From: Planctomycetaceae bacterium
GTDB taxonomy: Bacteria > Planctomycetota > Planctomycetia > Pirellulales > Pirellulaceae
Reading direction: 5' to 3'
NCBI GenBank assembly: GCA_020638995.1
Contig: JACKHM010000002.1
Coordinates: 1,426,001 to 1,490,000, forward strand
Length of the DNA stretch: 64,000 nt
Shown here: positions 53,253-60,952 of the stretch, piece by piece
How positions within the stretch are numbered: the stretch's first letter is position 1
How the letters are laid out: every line of letters starts with the position of its first letter
Notes under the pieces: model-generated
Told to the model about the DNA's origin: nothing
What the model saw: the letters and a program-made list of their open reading frames with translations, nothing else
Database searches by the model: none
Program-made: the position numbers and the translations under genes

Positions 53253-55265
53253 ATGTCTCACCCAAAGCCACTTCGTCGCGCTCTGGTCGCGTATTTTTCG
53301 ATTGTCGTTTGCCTGCTCGGAGGAACAATCTGGGGTGTTGTGTATTTCGGCGAAGTCGAACTTGTCGAGCAGTGGTGTGGTGAATCCATCCAGACGCAAC
53401 TGCGGATGGCGGATTTGCGTTTACGTGCATTTTTCGACCCGGTAACGCACAGTGTCGAGTTGCTACGAGAAATGGGACAGCAGGGCCGACTCGATGTCGA
53501 CGACCCAGACTCGCTCAAACCGCTGTTTGTCTCGTTGCTACTGGAAAACCCTCAGGCATCAGCGATTATGTTGGCGGACGAGCGTGGCCATGAGTATTTC
53601 GTCATGCGCAGGGGGGACGAATGGAATAGTCGACAGACTCGCCGCGACGAGTGGCACGACGTGCAAACGCTGGCTCACTGGCAGACCGGAACGGAAGCAA
53701 CCATTTCACAAGACAAGAGCAACTACGACCCGCGGCATCGGCCGTGGTTTCGCCAAGCCTTAAAGTTTGGATTCGACGAAACGCAAGTCGACCCTTTGGA
53801 TCACTCGACGTCGGCTGTGAATTGGACGCGCCCGTATCGGTTTTATAGCGAGAAAACCCCAGGCATCACCGCCTCCGCATGGTTCAGCGACACGGCAGGC
53901 CGCAAGTGCGTTGTTGCATTCGATGTCTTGCTGAGTGATCTGCACGAGTTTACTCAGTCGCTCCGAGTCGGACGCCGAGGAAGCCTTGCGTTCGTAGACA
54001 GCTTCGGCTGGCCCATCGAAGCACCCGAAGAGTTGGATACCGCGGCAAGCGAGCGCGAAAGCAGTCCGCCCACAGAGCTAAACTATTCCCGGCCTGAAAC
54101 CTTTGCCGCCGTCAAGGCGCTCTCATCCAGTGAACGACCGGATGACGCGGCTATCTCGTTCACCTTCCGCGGACGAACTTGGTGGGCCGACTCACAGCCG
54201 TTTTCAATGTCTGCAGGACGCAAGTGGAAGGCTGTCGTCCTCGTTCCCGAAAGTGACTTTACCAGCGGTTTTGCGGCCATCCGGTTTTGGGTCGCGCTCG
54301 CCAGTGCCGCGGCCCTGGCAATTGCCGGCATTTGGTCTTTCCGCTTTGCAGACCGCATCAGCCGCCCGCTGGAAGTACTTGTTCGGGAAAGTGAACTGAT
54401 TGCTTTGGGAAATCTCGACCATCCGGTCTCTGTCGAATCAAGTTTTCAAGAGGTTGGTGAGTTAGCAGCAGCGCAGGAGCACATGCGAACCGCACTGAAG
54501 TCGCTTTTGAAACTCGAACGTGACATGAAAGTCGCCCGTGAGATTCAGCAAAGCACTTTTCCAACCAGCTTCCCCGTGCTCGACAACTTTCAAATCGCCG
54601 GCTGGAGCGAGCCTGCAGAAGAAACGGGTGGCGACACGTTCGATGTTGTCGCGATCGCACTGAACGGCGGCAAGCAGCAAACGATCTACTTGTTATTGGC
54701 CGATGCCAGCGGACATGGGATTGGGCCGGCGTTGACGGCGGTTAGAATCCATTCTTTGTTCCGCGCGGCCATCGAAAGGTGTGAAAGTGTGGAAGAGATC
54801 GCGGGGCTGATCAATCGTCAACTCTGTCGATCTTTGCCGTCAGGACGCTTTGCTACAGCCTGGGTCGCTCATCTCGATCCCGTCAGCCGACAACTTGCCA
54901 GCTTTAGTGCAGGTCAGGGTCCCATCTTGTGGTATCACGCTGATACGAGTGCGGTCGAGATTACTCTGAGTGGTGATGGACTACCGTGTGGCATTATGGA
55001 AGTGTTCCAATCTGGCCCCGGCTCGAGACGTGCGTTTAACCCCGGAGACATCCTGGCGGTCATCTCGGACGGAATATTTGAAACGGTGAACAGCCAAAGA
55101 GAACAGTTCGGTTCAGATCGCGTGGCCGAAATCTTGCGAAGCGAAAGCCAAGCATCTGCTAACGAGATTCTCGTGGCCATCAGGAACGCGGTAGCAAGAT
55201 ACGCGAACGGCGCCGAAGCGGGCGACGACCGTACGATCCTCATCGTCAAGTGTGTGCAAGACTGA
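53253..55265 (+). CDS. Membrane-bound SpoIIE/PP2C-type phosphatase with Cache and HAMP domains
   Basis: 670 residues from ATG 53253; upstream in-frame ATGs precede the predicted transcription start. The order is: membrane span (about 11–31), Cache-like extracytoplasmic sensor (about 40–335, with YDPRHRPWFRQAL), second span (about 345–363), HAMP (about 364–415) and the PP2C-type SpoIIE phosphatase (about 425–670). The last contains EETGGDTFDVV, the metal-binding DASGHGIGPALTAV and SDGIFETVN. Such proteins dephosphorylate anti-anti-sigma factors to release partner-switch sigma factors. No anti-sigma or STAS partner is in the window. Confidence 0.9.
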   Translation: MSHPKPLRRALVAYFSIVVCLLGGTIWGVVYFGEVELVEQWCGESIQTQLRMADLRLRAFFDPVTHSVELLREMGQQGRLDVDDPDSLKPLFVSLLLENPQASAIMLADERGHEYFVMRRGDEWNSRQTRRDEWHDVQTLAHWQTGTEATISQDKSNYDPRHRPWFRQALKFGFDETQVDPLDHSTSAVNWTRPYRFYSEKTPGITASAWFSDTAGRKCVVAFDVLLSDLHEFTQSLRVGRRGSLAFVDSFGWPIEAPEELDTAASERESSPPTELNYSRPETFAAVKALSSSERPDDAAISFTFRGRTWWADSQPFSMSAGRKWKAVVLVPESDFTSGFAAIRFWVALASAAALAIAGIWSFRFADRISRPLEVLVRESELIALGNLDHPVSVESSFQEVGELAAAQEHMRTALKSLLKLERDMKVAREIQQSTFPTSFPVLDNFQIAGWSEPAEETGGDTFDVVAIALNGGKQQTIYLLLADASGHGIGPALTAVRIHSLFRAAIERCESVEEIAGLINRQLCRSLPSGRFATAWVAHLDPVSRQLASFSAGQGPILWYHADTSAVEITLSGDGLPCGIMEVFQSGPGSRRAFNPGDILAVISDGIFETVNSQREQFGSDRVAEILRSESQASANEILVAIRNAVARYANGAEAGDDRTILIVKCVQD

Positions 55266-55420
55266 TGCTGGTAAATCTCCGATACCCGTTCCTGGCGACA
55301 AGGAAAATGCGATGCCTGAAGTCGAAAGCTCTTTACAAATAGACGCATGTTGCGCTGCCCGGCGTGACAATACCGTTTAGAAGTGTGGGAATGTCACAAG
55401 GCAACGTCCTCCTCGCCGAA

Positions 55421-55837
55421 TCATCCTCGCGGTTCGCCCTCGTAGTAGATTTGCGAGTCTTCGGCTAAAGGAGCCGGATTTAGTTTTGGCGGGTAAAGCC
55501 ACCTTCGCATTCCCTTACATAAAAATCCAAAGCCAAGGACCGCCAATGCGTAGAAGAATCCACACATCGCATACCGAACAGCGAGTTCCTCAGGGTCGAA
55601 ATAGCTTGGAACGACTCGTGCAAAGAAAACTCCGCCCACGAATGTAAGCAGCCCGAGTGATACCGCTGCAACGGAAACCCAAGAGGGCGTGGGGGGATAG
55701 TACATCGCGTCACACTCTGCGCAGCGACGCAAGCTGACAAGGCGAATTTCAAGCGACGCCGACAGCTCCGAGTGAAGCGTAAGAAAGTCGGGCGATCCGC
55801 AGGCCGGGCAATTGACGCATTCAGGATGCTTTGACAT
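55421..55837 (-). CDS. Small zinc-ribbon membrane protein
   Basis: 138 residues from the methionine of MSKHPE (an ATG four codons upstream is also possible). Four cysteines in two pairs (CPACGS near residue 10 and CAECDA near 39) form a zinc-ribbon-like unit. Two membrane spans follow (about 56–78, VAAVSLGLLTFVGGVFF, and 90–110, YAMCGFFYALAVLGFGFLC). No known family recognised. It follows the 55852 gene by 14 bases and may be cotranscribed; convergent with the phosphatase gene. Confidence 0.65.
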   Translation of the reverse strand: MSKHPECVNCPACGSPDFLTLHSELSASLEIRLVSLRRCAECDAMYYPPTPSWVSVAAVSLGLLTFVGGVFFARVVPSYFDPEELAVRYAMCGFFYALAVLGFGFLCKGMRRWLYPPKLNPAPLAEDSQIYYEGEPRG

Positions 55838-55851
55838 GAGCACAAGCAAAT

Positions 55852-56310
55852 CTAATAGGAGTCGTGCATTATGTTCAGCCTAGCGAGGAGCGCATGACAA
55901 TCTTCGTCGACTGCTGCTCGCCACTTTTTCTTATCATCTCGCGACATCGGCTCCGCTTTGTCGATCATCGCGACCTCGTAGACAATAGATATTTCAAATG
56001 TCATGTCCTTGGACTTCATCGTAACGAATAACTCAGCGGGCCAGCTTTCGAGCGAAATACTGGCCCCCGTTCGAGACGGCTTGAGCGGGCGTCTCTTCGC
56101 AAACAGACTTGAAAGTGTGGTTTTGGCGAACCAACTCGGTAGAGGCGACTCTTTCCAGTTACCGCGGTAGAACTTCAGTTCGAAAACGGATTTAGACCCT
56201 TGCTCTAACTTCCAACTCCTTGGTGGCGATCGATAGAAATCGACGAGCACGTCGCGAGTGCTTGGCATCACGCGTACAACGATCGTCCTCGGATAGGTTA
56301 AACGCTGCAT
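55852..56310 (-). CDS. Hypothetical protein
   Basis: 152 residues, not recognised. No signal peptide or membrane span; a mixed β/α composition with a charged helical C-terminus (DDKKKWRAAVDEDCHALLARLNIM). The start is uncertain: the first ATG has no clear ribosome-binding site and a second methionine lies 14 codons in. It probably forms a two-gene unit with the zinc-ribbon membrane protein. Confidence rests on length and neighbour spacing only. Confidence 0.5.
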   Translation of the reverse strand: MQRLTYPRTIVVRVMPSTRDVLVDFYRSPPRSWKLEQGSKSVFELKFYRGNWKESPLPSWFAKTTLSSLFAKRRPLKPSRTGASISLESWPAELFVTMKSKDMTFEISIVYEVAMIDKAEPMSRDDKKKWRAAVDEDCHALLARLNIMHDSY

Positions 56311-56598
56311 CGAAGGAAAAATCCAAGCAACTTTTCATCCCAACGGCTTTCGGTCATCCCCTGGTGGAACTTGGAAAGTGCCGTCAAGCACGGCGAGGTG
56401 ATCTCAAGGCGATTCAATTGTTGAACGCAGGCGGGTTGTCCGACAGACTTCCAGGTTCGTCGATGTTGCTAAGTTGTCATTTGACGGACTGAAAGTCCAT
56501 CGTACGGGTCGTCCAATTTGAAAAACTGAATGGCCCTGAAGATGATCTTCGTATCACCACAGCCGGCGCCTGTCATCCTAGATAGTCTTAAACGGAAC

Positions 56599-56829
56599 TC
56601 ATGAAACCAATGTTTCCCGGTTGTCCAATGTTTCCTCCGCCAAAACGCCAAGCGTTGGCGGGTCAACAAGATGAGAAGAACGAAATAGAATCTCCCGGCG
56701 TCGCACGGCGACATCACGGGGCGCATCGAAGCCTAACCTTACTTGATTTCCACGAATCGAGACCACTACCAACCGGATGTCCTCTCCGATCACAATTTCG
56801 TCGCCCACCTTCCTACCGAGTACTAACAT
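56599..56829 (-). CDS. csrA: Carbon storage regulator CsrA
   Basis: 76 residues from ATG 56829, after a textbook GGAGGTGAG; an upstream frame to 56910 is rejected. The CsrA fold is clear: MLVLGRKVGDEIVIGEDIRLVVVSIRGNQVRLGFDAP, then RDVAVRRREIL. The terminal Arg-rich strand (VAVRRREI) is the RNA-binding surface. The C-terminus is about 15 residues longer than in E. coli. CsrA dimers bind GGA in mRNA leaders and repress glycogen and stationary-phase genes. A sigma-54-like element lies directly upstream, linking it to the glucoamylase and stress genes (inference). Confidence 0.95.
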   Translation of the reverse strand: MLVLGRKVGDEIVIGEDIRLVVVSIRGNQVRLGFDAPRDVAVRRREILFRSSHLVDPPTLGVLAEETLDNRETLVS

Positions 56830-57150
56830 ACTCACCTCCAATTCTTTTGAGCTGCACTTGCGACGGGCAATGGCGATGCCAAAGCCCCCGAGGCTCCGCG
56901 CGAATTTCAATTGGAGGCAGAGTCTAAGGTGTGAATGTTAGAGAAATGCGAGGACCATTCGCAAACTAGATGAAGATGGCGAACTCGCCAATGGTAGAAA
57001 GAGCAGAAACTCAAGCTGCGCCGGAGCATGCCCCACACTTGGGAACACGGGAAAAATAACTTCGGCGAAACCAAAGTAGCCATCACACTCCGTGGGATGG
57101 TTGGCAGAAGATATAGCGAAGTTGTTTTTCCCGTGTTCCTTGAAACGAAA
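56830..57150. other. 321-bp region between csrA and the next small gene
   Basis: Holds the csrA promoter element (56866–56881). The remaining bases contain open frames on both strands (for example a plus-strand frame from 57028) that run antisense to the better supported gene at 57151–57384 and lack ribosome-binding sites, so none is called. Confidence 0.5.
56866..56881 (-). promoter_or_regulatory. Sigma-54-like promoter of csrA
   Basis: Minus strand TGGCATCGCCATTGCC: TGGCA at -24 and ATTGC at -12 with exact spacing. Transcription would start near 56855, about 26 bases before ATG 56829, enclosing GGAGGTGAG. Confidence 0.65.
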
Positions 57151-57384
57151 CTACCCAACACTACTGCGGAACAAGTTTTCCTCTTCGATGAAGAAGCGAA
57201 CACCTGTCGACACGTCACGAACTCCGCGGACGGACAGCGCATTCTGGTCGCAACGCTCGAAGTTTTTATTGGAAGTGATCAAATCGCAAAACTCTCGGGG
57301 CCCGATGAACCGACAACCAGGATCCATTCTGAGCGCGGCGATGGTGTCAGCCGACCGCTTGGGTAATGAGTCCGTACTAGCCAT
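57151..57384 (-). CDS. Small conserved-looking protein
   Basis: 77 residues from ATG 57384, nine bases after GAGAGGAGT, one of the strongest ribosome-binding sites here; the frame opens 8 codons earlier without support. The sequence reads as a compact globular domain: DTIAALRMDPGCRFIGPREFCDLITSNKNFER, then SVRGVRDVSTGVRFFIEEENLF. No named family recalled. A TGG...TTGC pair lies upstream, but its spacing is one base short of the sigma-54 rule. A plus-strand frame over the same bases is treated as a shadow. Confidence 0.6.
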   Translation of the reverse strand: MASTDSLPKRSADTIAALRMDPGCRFIGPREFCDLITSNKNFERCDQNALSVRGVRDVSTGVRFFIEEENLFRSSVG

Positions 57385-57473
57385 CAGATTGATACTCCTC
57401 TCGATCAAGATCGTTACGGCAACTGACGTCCACGCATCCGAGCGAGTAGGACAGACAAACTTGTGTCGTAGTT

Positions 57474-57602
57474 ATGAAGTGCGTTGCCTGCAGCGGTTCC
57501 AACCACTACTTCTACGCGAACGACCCTAACAGTATACCGACGACGGATGACTTGGGGACCAGGGCGTCGATACGCAGCTACGCGGCATCACCAACCCATT
57601 AG
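57474..57602 (+). CDS. Possible 42-residue CxxC peptide
   Basis: ATG 57474 opens a 42-codon frame ending at TAG 57600–57602. It begins MKCVACSGSNHYFYANDPNS, a zinc-knuckle-like start (C3, C6) and natural-looking composition, followed by a Thr/Ser/Ala-rich end. There is no Shine–Dalgarno sequence. It occupies the otherwise empty 352-bp stretch between two small genes. Could be real or chance. Confidence 0.3.
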   Translation: MKCVACSGSNHYFYANDPNSIPTTDDLGTRASIRSYAASPTH

Positions 57603-57736
57603 GGTGGACAAAGTCGGCGTTATTGCAAATAATCAATCGTCGAGTGCGGGCGCCACGCCCTACAAACGATAAAGGATTTGACAAGAGTTCGGCTTTTTTT
57701 GCGGAAACAGCCGCGCGGAGAAGAAGGGAATCAGAC

Positions 57737-58048
57737 ATGCTGGACCGATCATTCAAACCAGGCGACAAAGTAGTTTATCGCAAACATAAACATACGACCC
57801 ACCCAGGTCGCCGGGCGAAAGAGGTTCAGCCTTCAGCCAAAGGTGATTACTACGCCTACGTTGTGGATAAGTTCTGGCTCGTTAGGCAAGTCCTCGATAA
57901 TGGCCGTTTGTTACTGGAAACACGACGCGGCAAAATGCATGAGATTAATCCTCGTGACCCGAACCTGCGTCGAGCGACGTTGTGGGACCGTATTCGTCAT
58001 TCGACGAGACTTGCAGAGTTAGAACAACTCCAAGACCAGGGCACGTAG
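57737..58048 (+). CDS. Small basic protein, KOW-like N-terminus
   Basis: 103 residues from ATG 57737, seven bases after GAAGGGA; the longer frame from 57623 has no ribosome-binding site. The N-terminus FKPGDKVVYRKHKHTTHPGRRAKEV and the following YYAYVVDKFWLVRQVLDNGRLLLETRRGKMHEI form a small β-rich domain with a KOW/SH3-like feel (PGDKVVY, then RRGK), suggesting nucleic-acid or ribosome contact. Function unknown. Its stop codon overlaps the first base of the 16-bp tandem array, so the array begins exactly where the coding region ends. Confidence 0.7.
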   Translation: MLDRSFKPGDKVVYRKHKHTTHPGRRAKEVQPSAKGDYYAYVVDKFWLVRQVLDNGRLLLETRRGKMHEINPRDPNLRRATLWDRIRHSTRLAELEQLQDQGT

Positions 58049-58191
58049 TTCTGTTCTGGCACCGTTCTGTTCTGGCACCGTTCTGTTCTGGCACCGTTCT
58101 GTTCTGGCACCGTTCTGTTCTGGCACCGTTCTGTTCTGGCACCGTTCTGTTCTGGCACCGTTCTGTTCTGGCACCGTTCTGTTCTGGCACC
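58048..58191. repeat. Nine perfect tandem copies of a 16-bp unit
   Basis: The unit GTTCTGTTCTGGCACC is repeated nine times without a single mismatch (9 × 16 = 144 bp), starting on the last base of the stop codon of the preceding gene. The period is not a multiple of three and lacks stop codons in all frames, which generates several long artificial open frames on both strands. Perfect identity implies recent expansion or active homogenisation. No spacers, so it is not CRISPR. Confidence 0.95.
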
Positions 58192-58375
58192 GTGATTGAG
58201 ACCCGCGACTTGCTCGATTCCCTGCGCACTGGGGCATTCCCCGGTCGCGTTCGACGTGCGCCGACAACACGAGCTAGCGACTCGCTGCTGGCGTGTAAAT
58301 CTTGGCATTTTCATCTGGACTTCATCCAAAGCCAACAACGACTGGCGATACTACCAATGTCGATAGGAAGTCGGC
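58192..58375. other. Spacer between the tandem array and the LpxH-like unit
   Basis: No convincing gene or RNA. The frame that continues out of the array is an artefact of the stop-free repeat. Confidence 0.5.
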
Positions 58376-58534
58376 ATGGAGTTCACGGAAGCCTTTCCAA
58401 GTTTGGTAAGGAGCGCCAGACCGTTTTCGTCGTTGGACGGACTCGACCTCAGCGCAGCGCTCGCCAATAGCGGCGTTTCGCGTCTTGGGATGATCGATCA
58501 AGCGACGCCCGCGGTCGTCCACTATGGGCAATAG
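58376..58534 (+). CDS. Possible 52-residue ORF coupled to the LpxH-like gene
   Basis: ATG 58376 follows AGGAAG by five bases and the frame ends at 58534, overlapping the next start (58524) by 11 bases. The product starts MEFTEAFPSLVRSARPF and ends VVHYGQ. The LpxH-like gene has no ribosome-binding site of its own, which fits translational coupling. No family recognised; could be chance. Confidence 0.3.
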   Translation: MEFTEAFPSLVRSARPFSSLDGLDLSAALANSGVSRLGMIDQATPAVVHYGQ

Positions 58535-59345
58535 AAGTATCAGCCGTCGGCACGTTCGCAGCTTGTTTGTGAGCGACGTTCATCTCGGTTATCGCTATGC
58601 CAACGCTGCGGCGTTTTATCGATTTCTGAACACGTATGAAACCGATTATCTCTACCTTGTCGGCGACTTTATCGACGGGTGGCGACTAAAGAGATGTTGG
58701 CACTGGCGACCGGATTACAACCGCATCTTACGCCGATTGATGGAGATGTCGCTGCACGGAACGCGTGTGTGTTACACACCCGGGAATCATGATGAATTCC
58801 TCCGCGAGTTTTTCCACGACTTTGGCTACGTAAATGTCGCCGACGAGTTCATCCACACGGCGGCTGACAACCGCCGCTACTTGGTACTTCACGGCGACCG
58901 ATTTGATGACATCGAAACAAAGGCTCCTTGGTTGTCGCTACTGGGTTCCGTTGTTTATGACGGACTGATGTGGGCGAATGGAACCTGGAACTCCCTCCGT
59001 CGCCTCGCTCACCTCCCGCCCCGTTGGTATACACCCGACGTAAAGTGGCGAGTCAAACACGCCATACAGTTCATAAGCGATTACGAGCAACGATTGTCAG
59101 AGCATGCCGCAAGCCGGCGGTGTGATGGTGTTGTATGCGGGCACATCCATACGCCTGCGATTCAGGACTGGAGCGAGGTGACATACTGTAACACGGGCGA
59201 TTGGGTGGAAAACTGCACGGCATTGATCGAAGAACACTCGGGAGAGATGCACTTGGTCCGCGCAAACCTATCACTTCACGGCGAGTTCGTTCGCGAATCA
59301 CATTCGGCACTGCCCCACGATCAACCAGCGTTCGCAGAGACATGA
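58524..59345 (+). CDS. LpxH-like UDP-2,3-diacylglucosamine diphosphatase family metallophosphoesterase
   Basis: 273 residues. The calcineurin-type metal ligands are all visible: SDVHLG (Asp18, His20), VGDFIDGW, TPGNHDEF, LVLHGDRFD and CGHIHTP. The length and the DGW/GNHDEF wording match LpxH/YbbF-type enzymes that cleave UDP-diacylglucosamine to lipid X in lipid A synthesis, consistent with LPS reported in planctomycetes. A general phosphoesterase is the alternative. It precedes the PhoH gene by 158 bp on the same strand. Confidence 0.85.
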   Translation: MGNRSISRRHVRSLFVSDVHLGYRYANAAAFYRFLNTYETDYLYLVGDFIDGWRLKRCWHWRPDYNRILRRLMEMSLHGTRVCYTPGNHDEFLREFFHDFGYVNVADEFIHTAADNRRYLVLHGDRFDDIETKAPWLSLLGSVVYDGLMWANGTWNSLRRLAHLPPRWYTPDVKWRVKHAIQFISDYEQRLSEHAASRRCDGVVCGHIHTPAIQDWSEVTYCNTGDWVENCTALIEEHSGEMHLVRANLSLHGEFVRESHSALPHDQPAFAET

Positions 59346-59503
59346 GGTTTCTGTTCGCGGTGCAAAACATGAAGTTAAAGTGAAGTTCCTATGACAGCTA
59401 GTTGGTCTTTCTGGCATTGCAACTCTGGTCAAGCTCGCGTTCCCTTCTGCATGCCGGTCGCGTCCCCTCATTTCGCCACATCACCTAACTGAAATCTGCC
59501 ATC

Positions 59504-60844
59504 GTGATAACTCAACAACGGGCGTTCCATCGCCCGAAGCTTTTTGTCTTGGACACCAATGTCATTCTCCACGACTCTCGCTGCATTTATAGTTTTGACG
59601 AACATGACATCGCGATTCCGATCACGGTGCTGGAAGAACTTGATCAGTTCAAGAAGGGCCACGGCGATCTAAACTATCAAGCGAGAGCATTTCTTCGGTC
59701 GCTCGATGAATTGACGGGCGACCTGTTATCACCGGACGGCGTTCCGCTGGGTGAGTCACTGGCGACGCTTCGCGTCATATTGGAAGAAAGGTCACACGAA
59801 CGAGTGCAACGAGTCTTTCTTAACGACACACCGGATCACCGAATTCTCAATGCCGCATTACATTTACAATCGAACGAACCTGAACGCGAGGTCATCTTCG
59901 TCTCGAAAGATACAAACTTGCGGATGAAGGCGAAGGCTGTTGGTTTGTGTGCACAAGACTACACAACCGATATGGTCGCCTCCGAACAACTCTACACGGG
60001 GCACCGATTGGTCGACGCCGACGATCAATTAGTTGACAAGTTCTATGGGGAAGGTCAGTTCACGGCGGCAACCGAGGTGCCGGAACTGACGCAGCCGGTC
60101 GCCAACGAGGGCTTTGTGGTCCGAAATGGATCCAAGTCTGCCATGATCACCTACGACGCCCGACAAGCAGGGTTTTCGCGATTGGAGAAAATGAAATGCT
60201 ACGGCGTCAAGCCCCGTAACGCCGAACAGTCATTTGCGTTAAACGCGTTGACGAATATCGACATCAAATTGGTCACACTCACTGGAAAGGCCGGAACAGG
60301 CAAAACGCTGCTCGCTCTCGCCGCCGCGCTGCACTGCCAAGAAGACTTTCGCCAAATCTTGCTGGCTCGTCCTGTCGTCCCGCTTAGTAATCGTGATATG
60401 GGGTTCCTGCCGGGGAACATCGGAGCCAAGCTCGATCCGTACATACAGCCGCTGTTTGACAACCTTGCCGTAATTCGGAATCAGTTCAGCAAGAAGGACG
60501 CTCAAGCCCAACAGATCGAACGCATGTTGAAAAATGAAGAGTTGTTGATCGCTCCGCTGGCGTACATTCGGGGCCGCAGCCTGCAACGAACCTTTTTCAT
60601 CGTCGATGAAGCACAGAATTTAACACCGCACGAAGTCAAAACGATCATCACGAGAGCCGGTGAAGGTACAAAGATCGTACTTACCGGAGACGTCCACCAA
60701 ATCGATCACCCTTACCTCGACTCGCGTTCGAACGGCTTGACCTTTTTGATCAACCGAATGGTCGGACAACCGACTTACGCGCACGTCACGCTGGCGAAGG
60801 GCGAGCGTTCCGCGTTAGCCGACTTGGCGAGCGAGTTGCTTTGA
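59504..60844 (+). CDS. PIN–PhoH family ATPase/RNase
   Basis: 446 residues from GTG 59504. An N-terminal PIN ribonuclease-like domain (about 8–145: FVLDTNVILHD, PITVLEELDQFKKG and VIFVSKDTNLRMKAKAVGL, giving the acidic residues) is followed by the PhoH P-loop domain (about 225–446) with Walker A TLTGKAGTGKTLLAL, DMGFLPGN and Walker B FFIVDEAQNLTPHE. Such PhoH2-type fusions are RNA helicase/ribonucleases in bacteria, often linked to toxin–antitoxin-like or phosphate-stress functions. No antitoxin gene adjoins it. Confidence 0.93.
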   Translation: MITQQRAFHRPKLFVLDTNVILHDSRCIYSFDEHDIAIPITVLEELDQFKKGHGDLNYQARAFLRSLDELTGDLLSPDGVPLGESLATLRVILEERSHERVQRVFLNDTPDHRILNAALHLQSNEPEREVIFVSKDTNLRMKAKAVGLCAQDYTTDMVASEQLYTGHRLVDADDQLVDKFYGEGQFTAATEVPELTQPVANEGFVVRNGSKSAMITYDARQAGFSRLEKMKCYGVKPRNAEQSFALNALTNIDIKLVTLTGKAGTGKTLLALAAALHCQEDFRQILLARPVVPLSNRDMGFLPGNIGAKLDPYIQPLFDNLAVIRNQFSKKDAQAQQIERMLKNEELLIAPLAYIRGRSLQRTFFIVDEAQNLTPHEVKTIITRAGEGTKIVLTGDVHQIDHPYLDSRSNGLTFLINRMVGQPTYAHVTLAKGERSALADLASELL

Positions 60845-60952
60845 ACGATTTAGACAGCATCGCGGCGCGCCTATGTCGCATTGCGTTGTAGCAAACACAC
60901 ACAAGCGAACCGCGGCAAATCGCGGGATTCTTGCGAATTCTGGGGCGGCGAC

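Noticed and set aside
52893..53399. A 168-codon minus-strand frame between the PDZ and phosphatase genes
   Set aside because: Antisense to the phosphatase start, crosses its predicted promoter and has no ribosome-binding site or domain.
56327..56342. Sigma-54-like element before the 56310 gene
   Set aside because: GG/GC spacing is right, but the first base of TGG is G, and the predicted start would leave a leader of only about 5 bases.
57028..57366. A 112-codon plus-strand frame
   Set aside because: Fully overlaps the minus-strand 77-residue gene, which has the strong GAGAGGAGT site; only one is likely real.
57418..57434. Sigma-54-like element before the 57384 gene
   Set aside because: TGG and TTGC are present but the spacing is one base too short.
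58048..58191. CRISPR array
   Set aside because: Units are contiguous and identical with no spacers, and no cas genes are present.
58048..58191. Array of sigma-54 promoters because each unit contains TGGCAC
   Set aside because: No TTGC or TGC at the -12 position; the base after the required spacing is TGTT, and TTGA after the last unit.
57945..58470. Long open frames crossing the 16-bp array on both strands, giving 16-residue protein repeats
   Set aside because: The 16-bp unit lacks stop codons in all frames, so open frames are automatic and uninformative.
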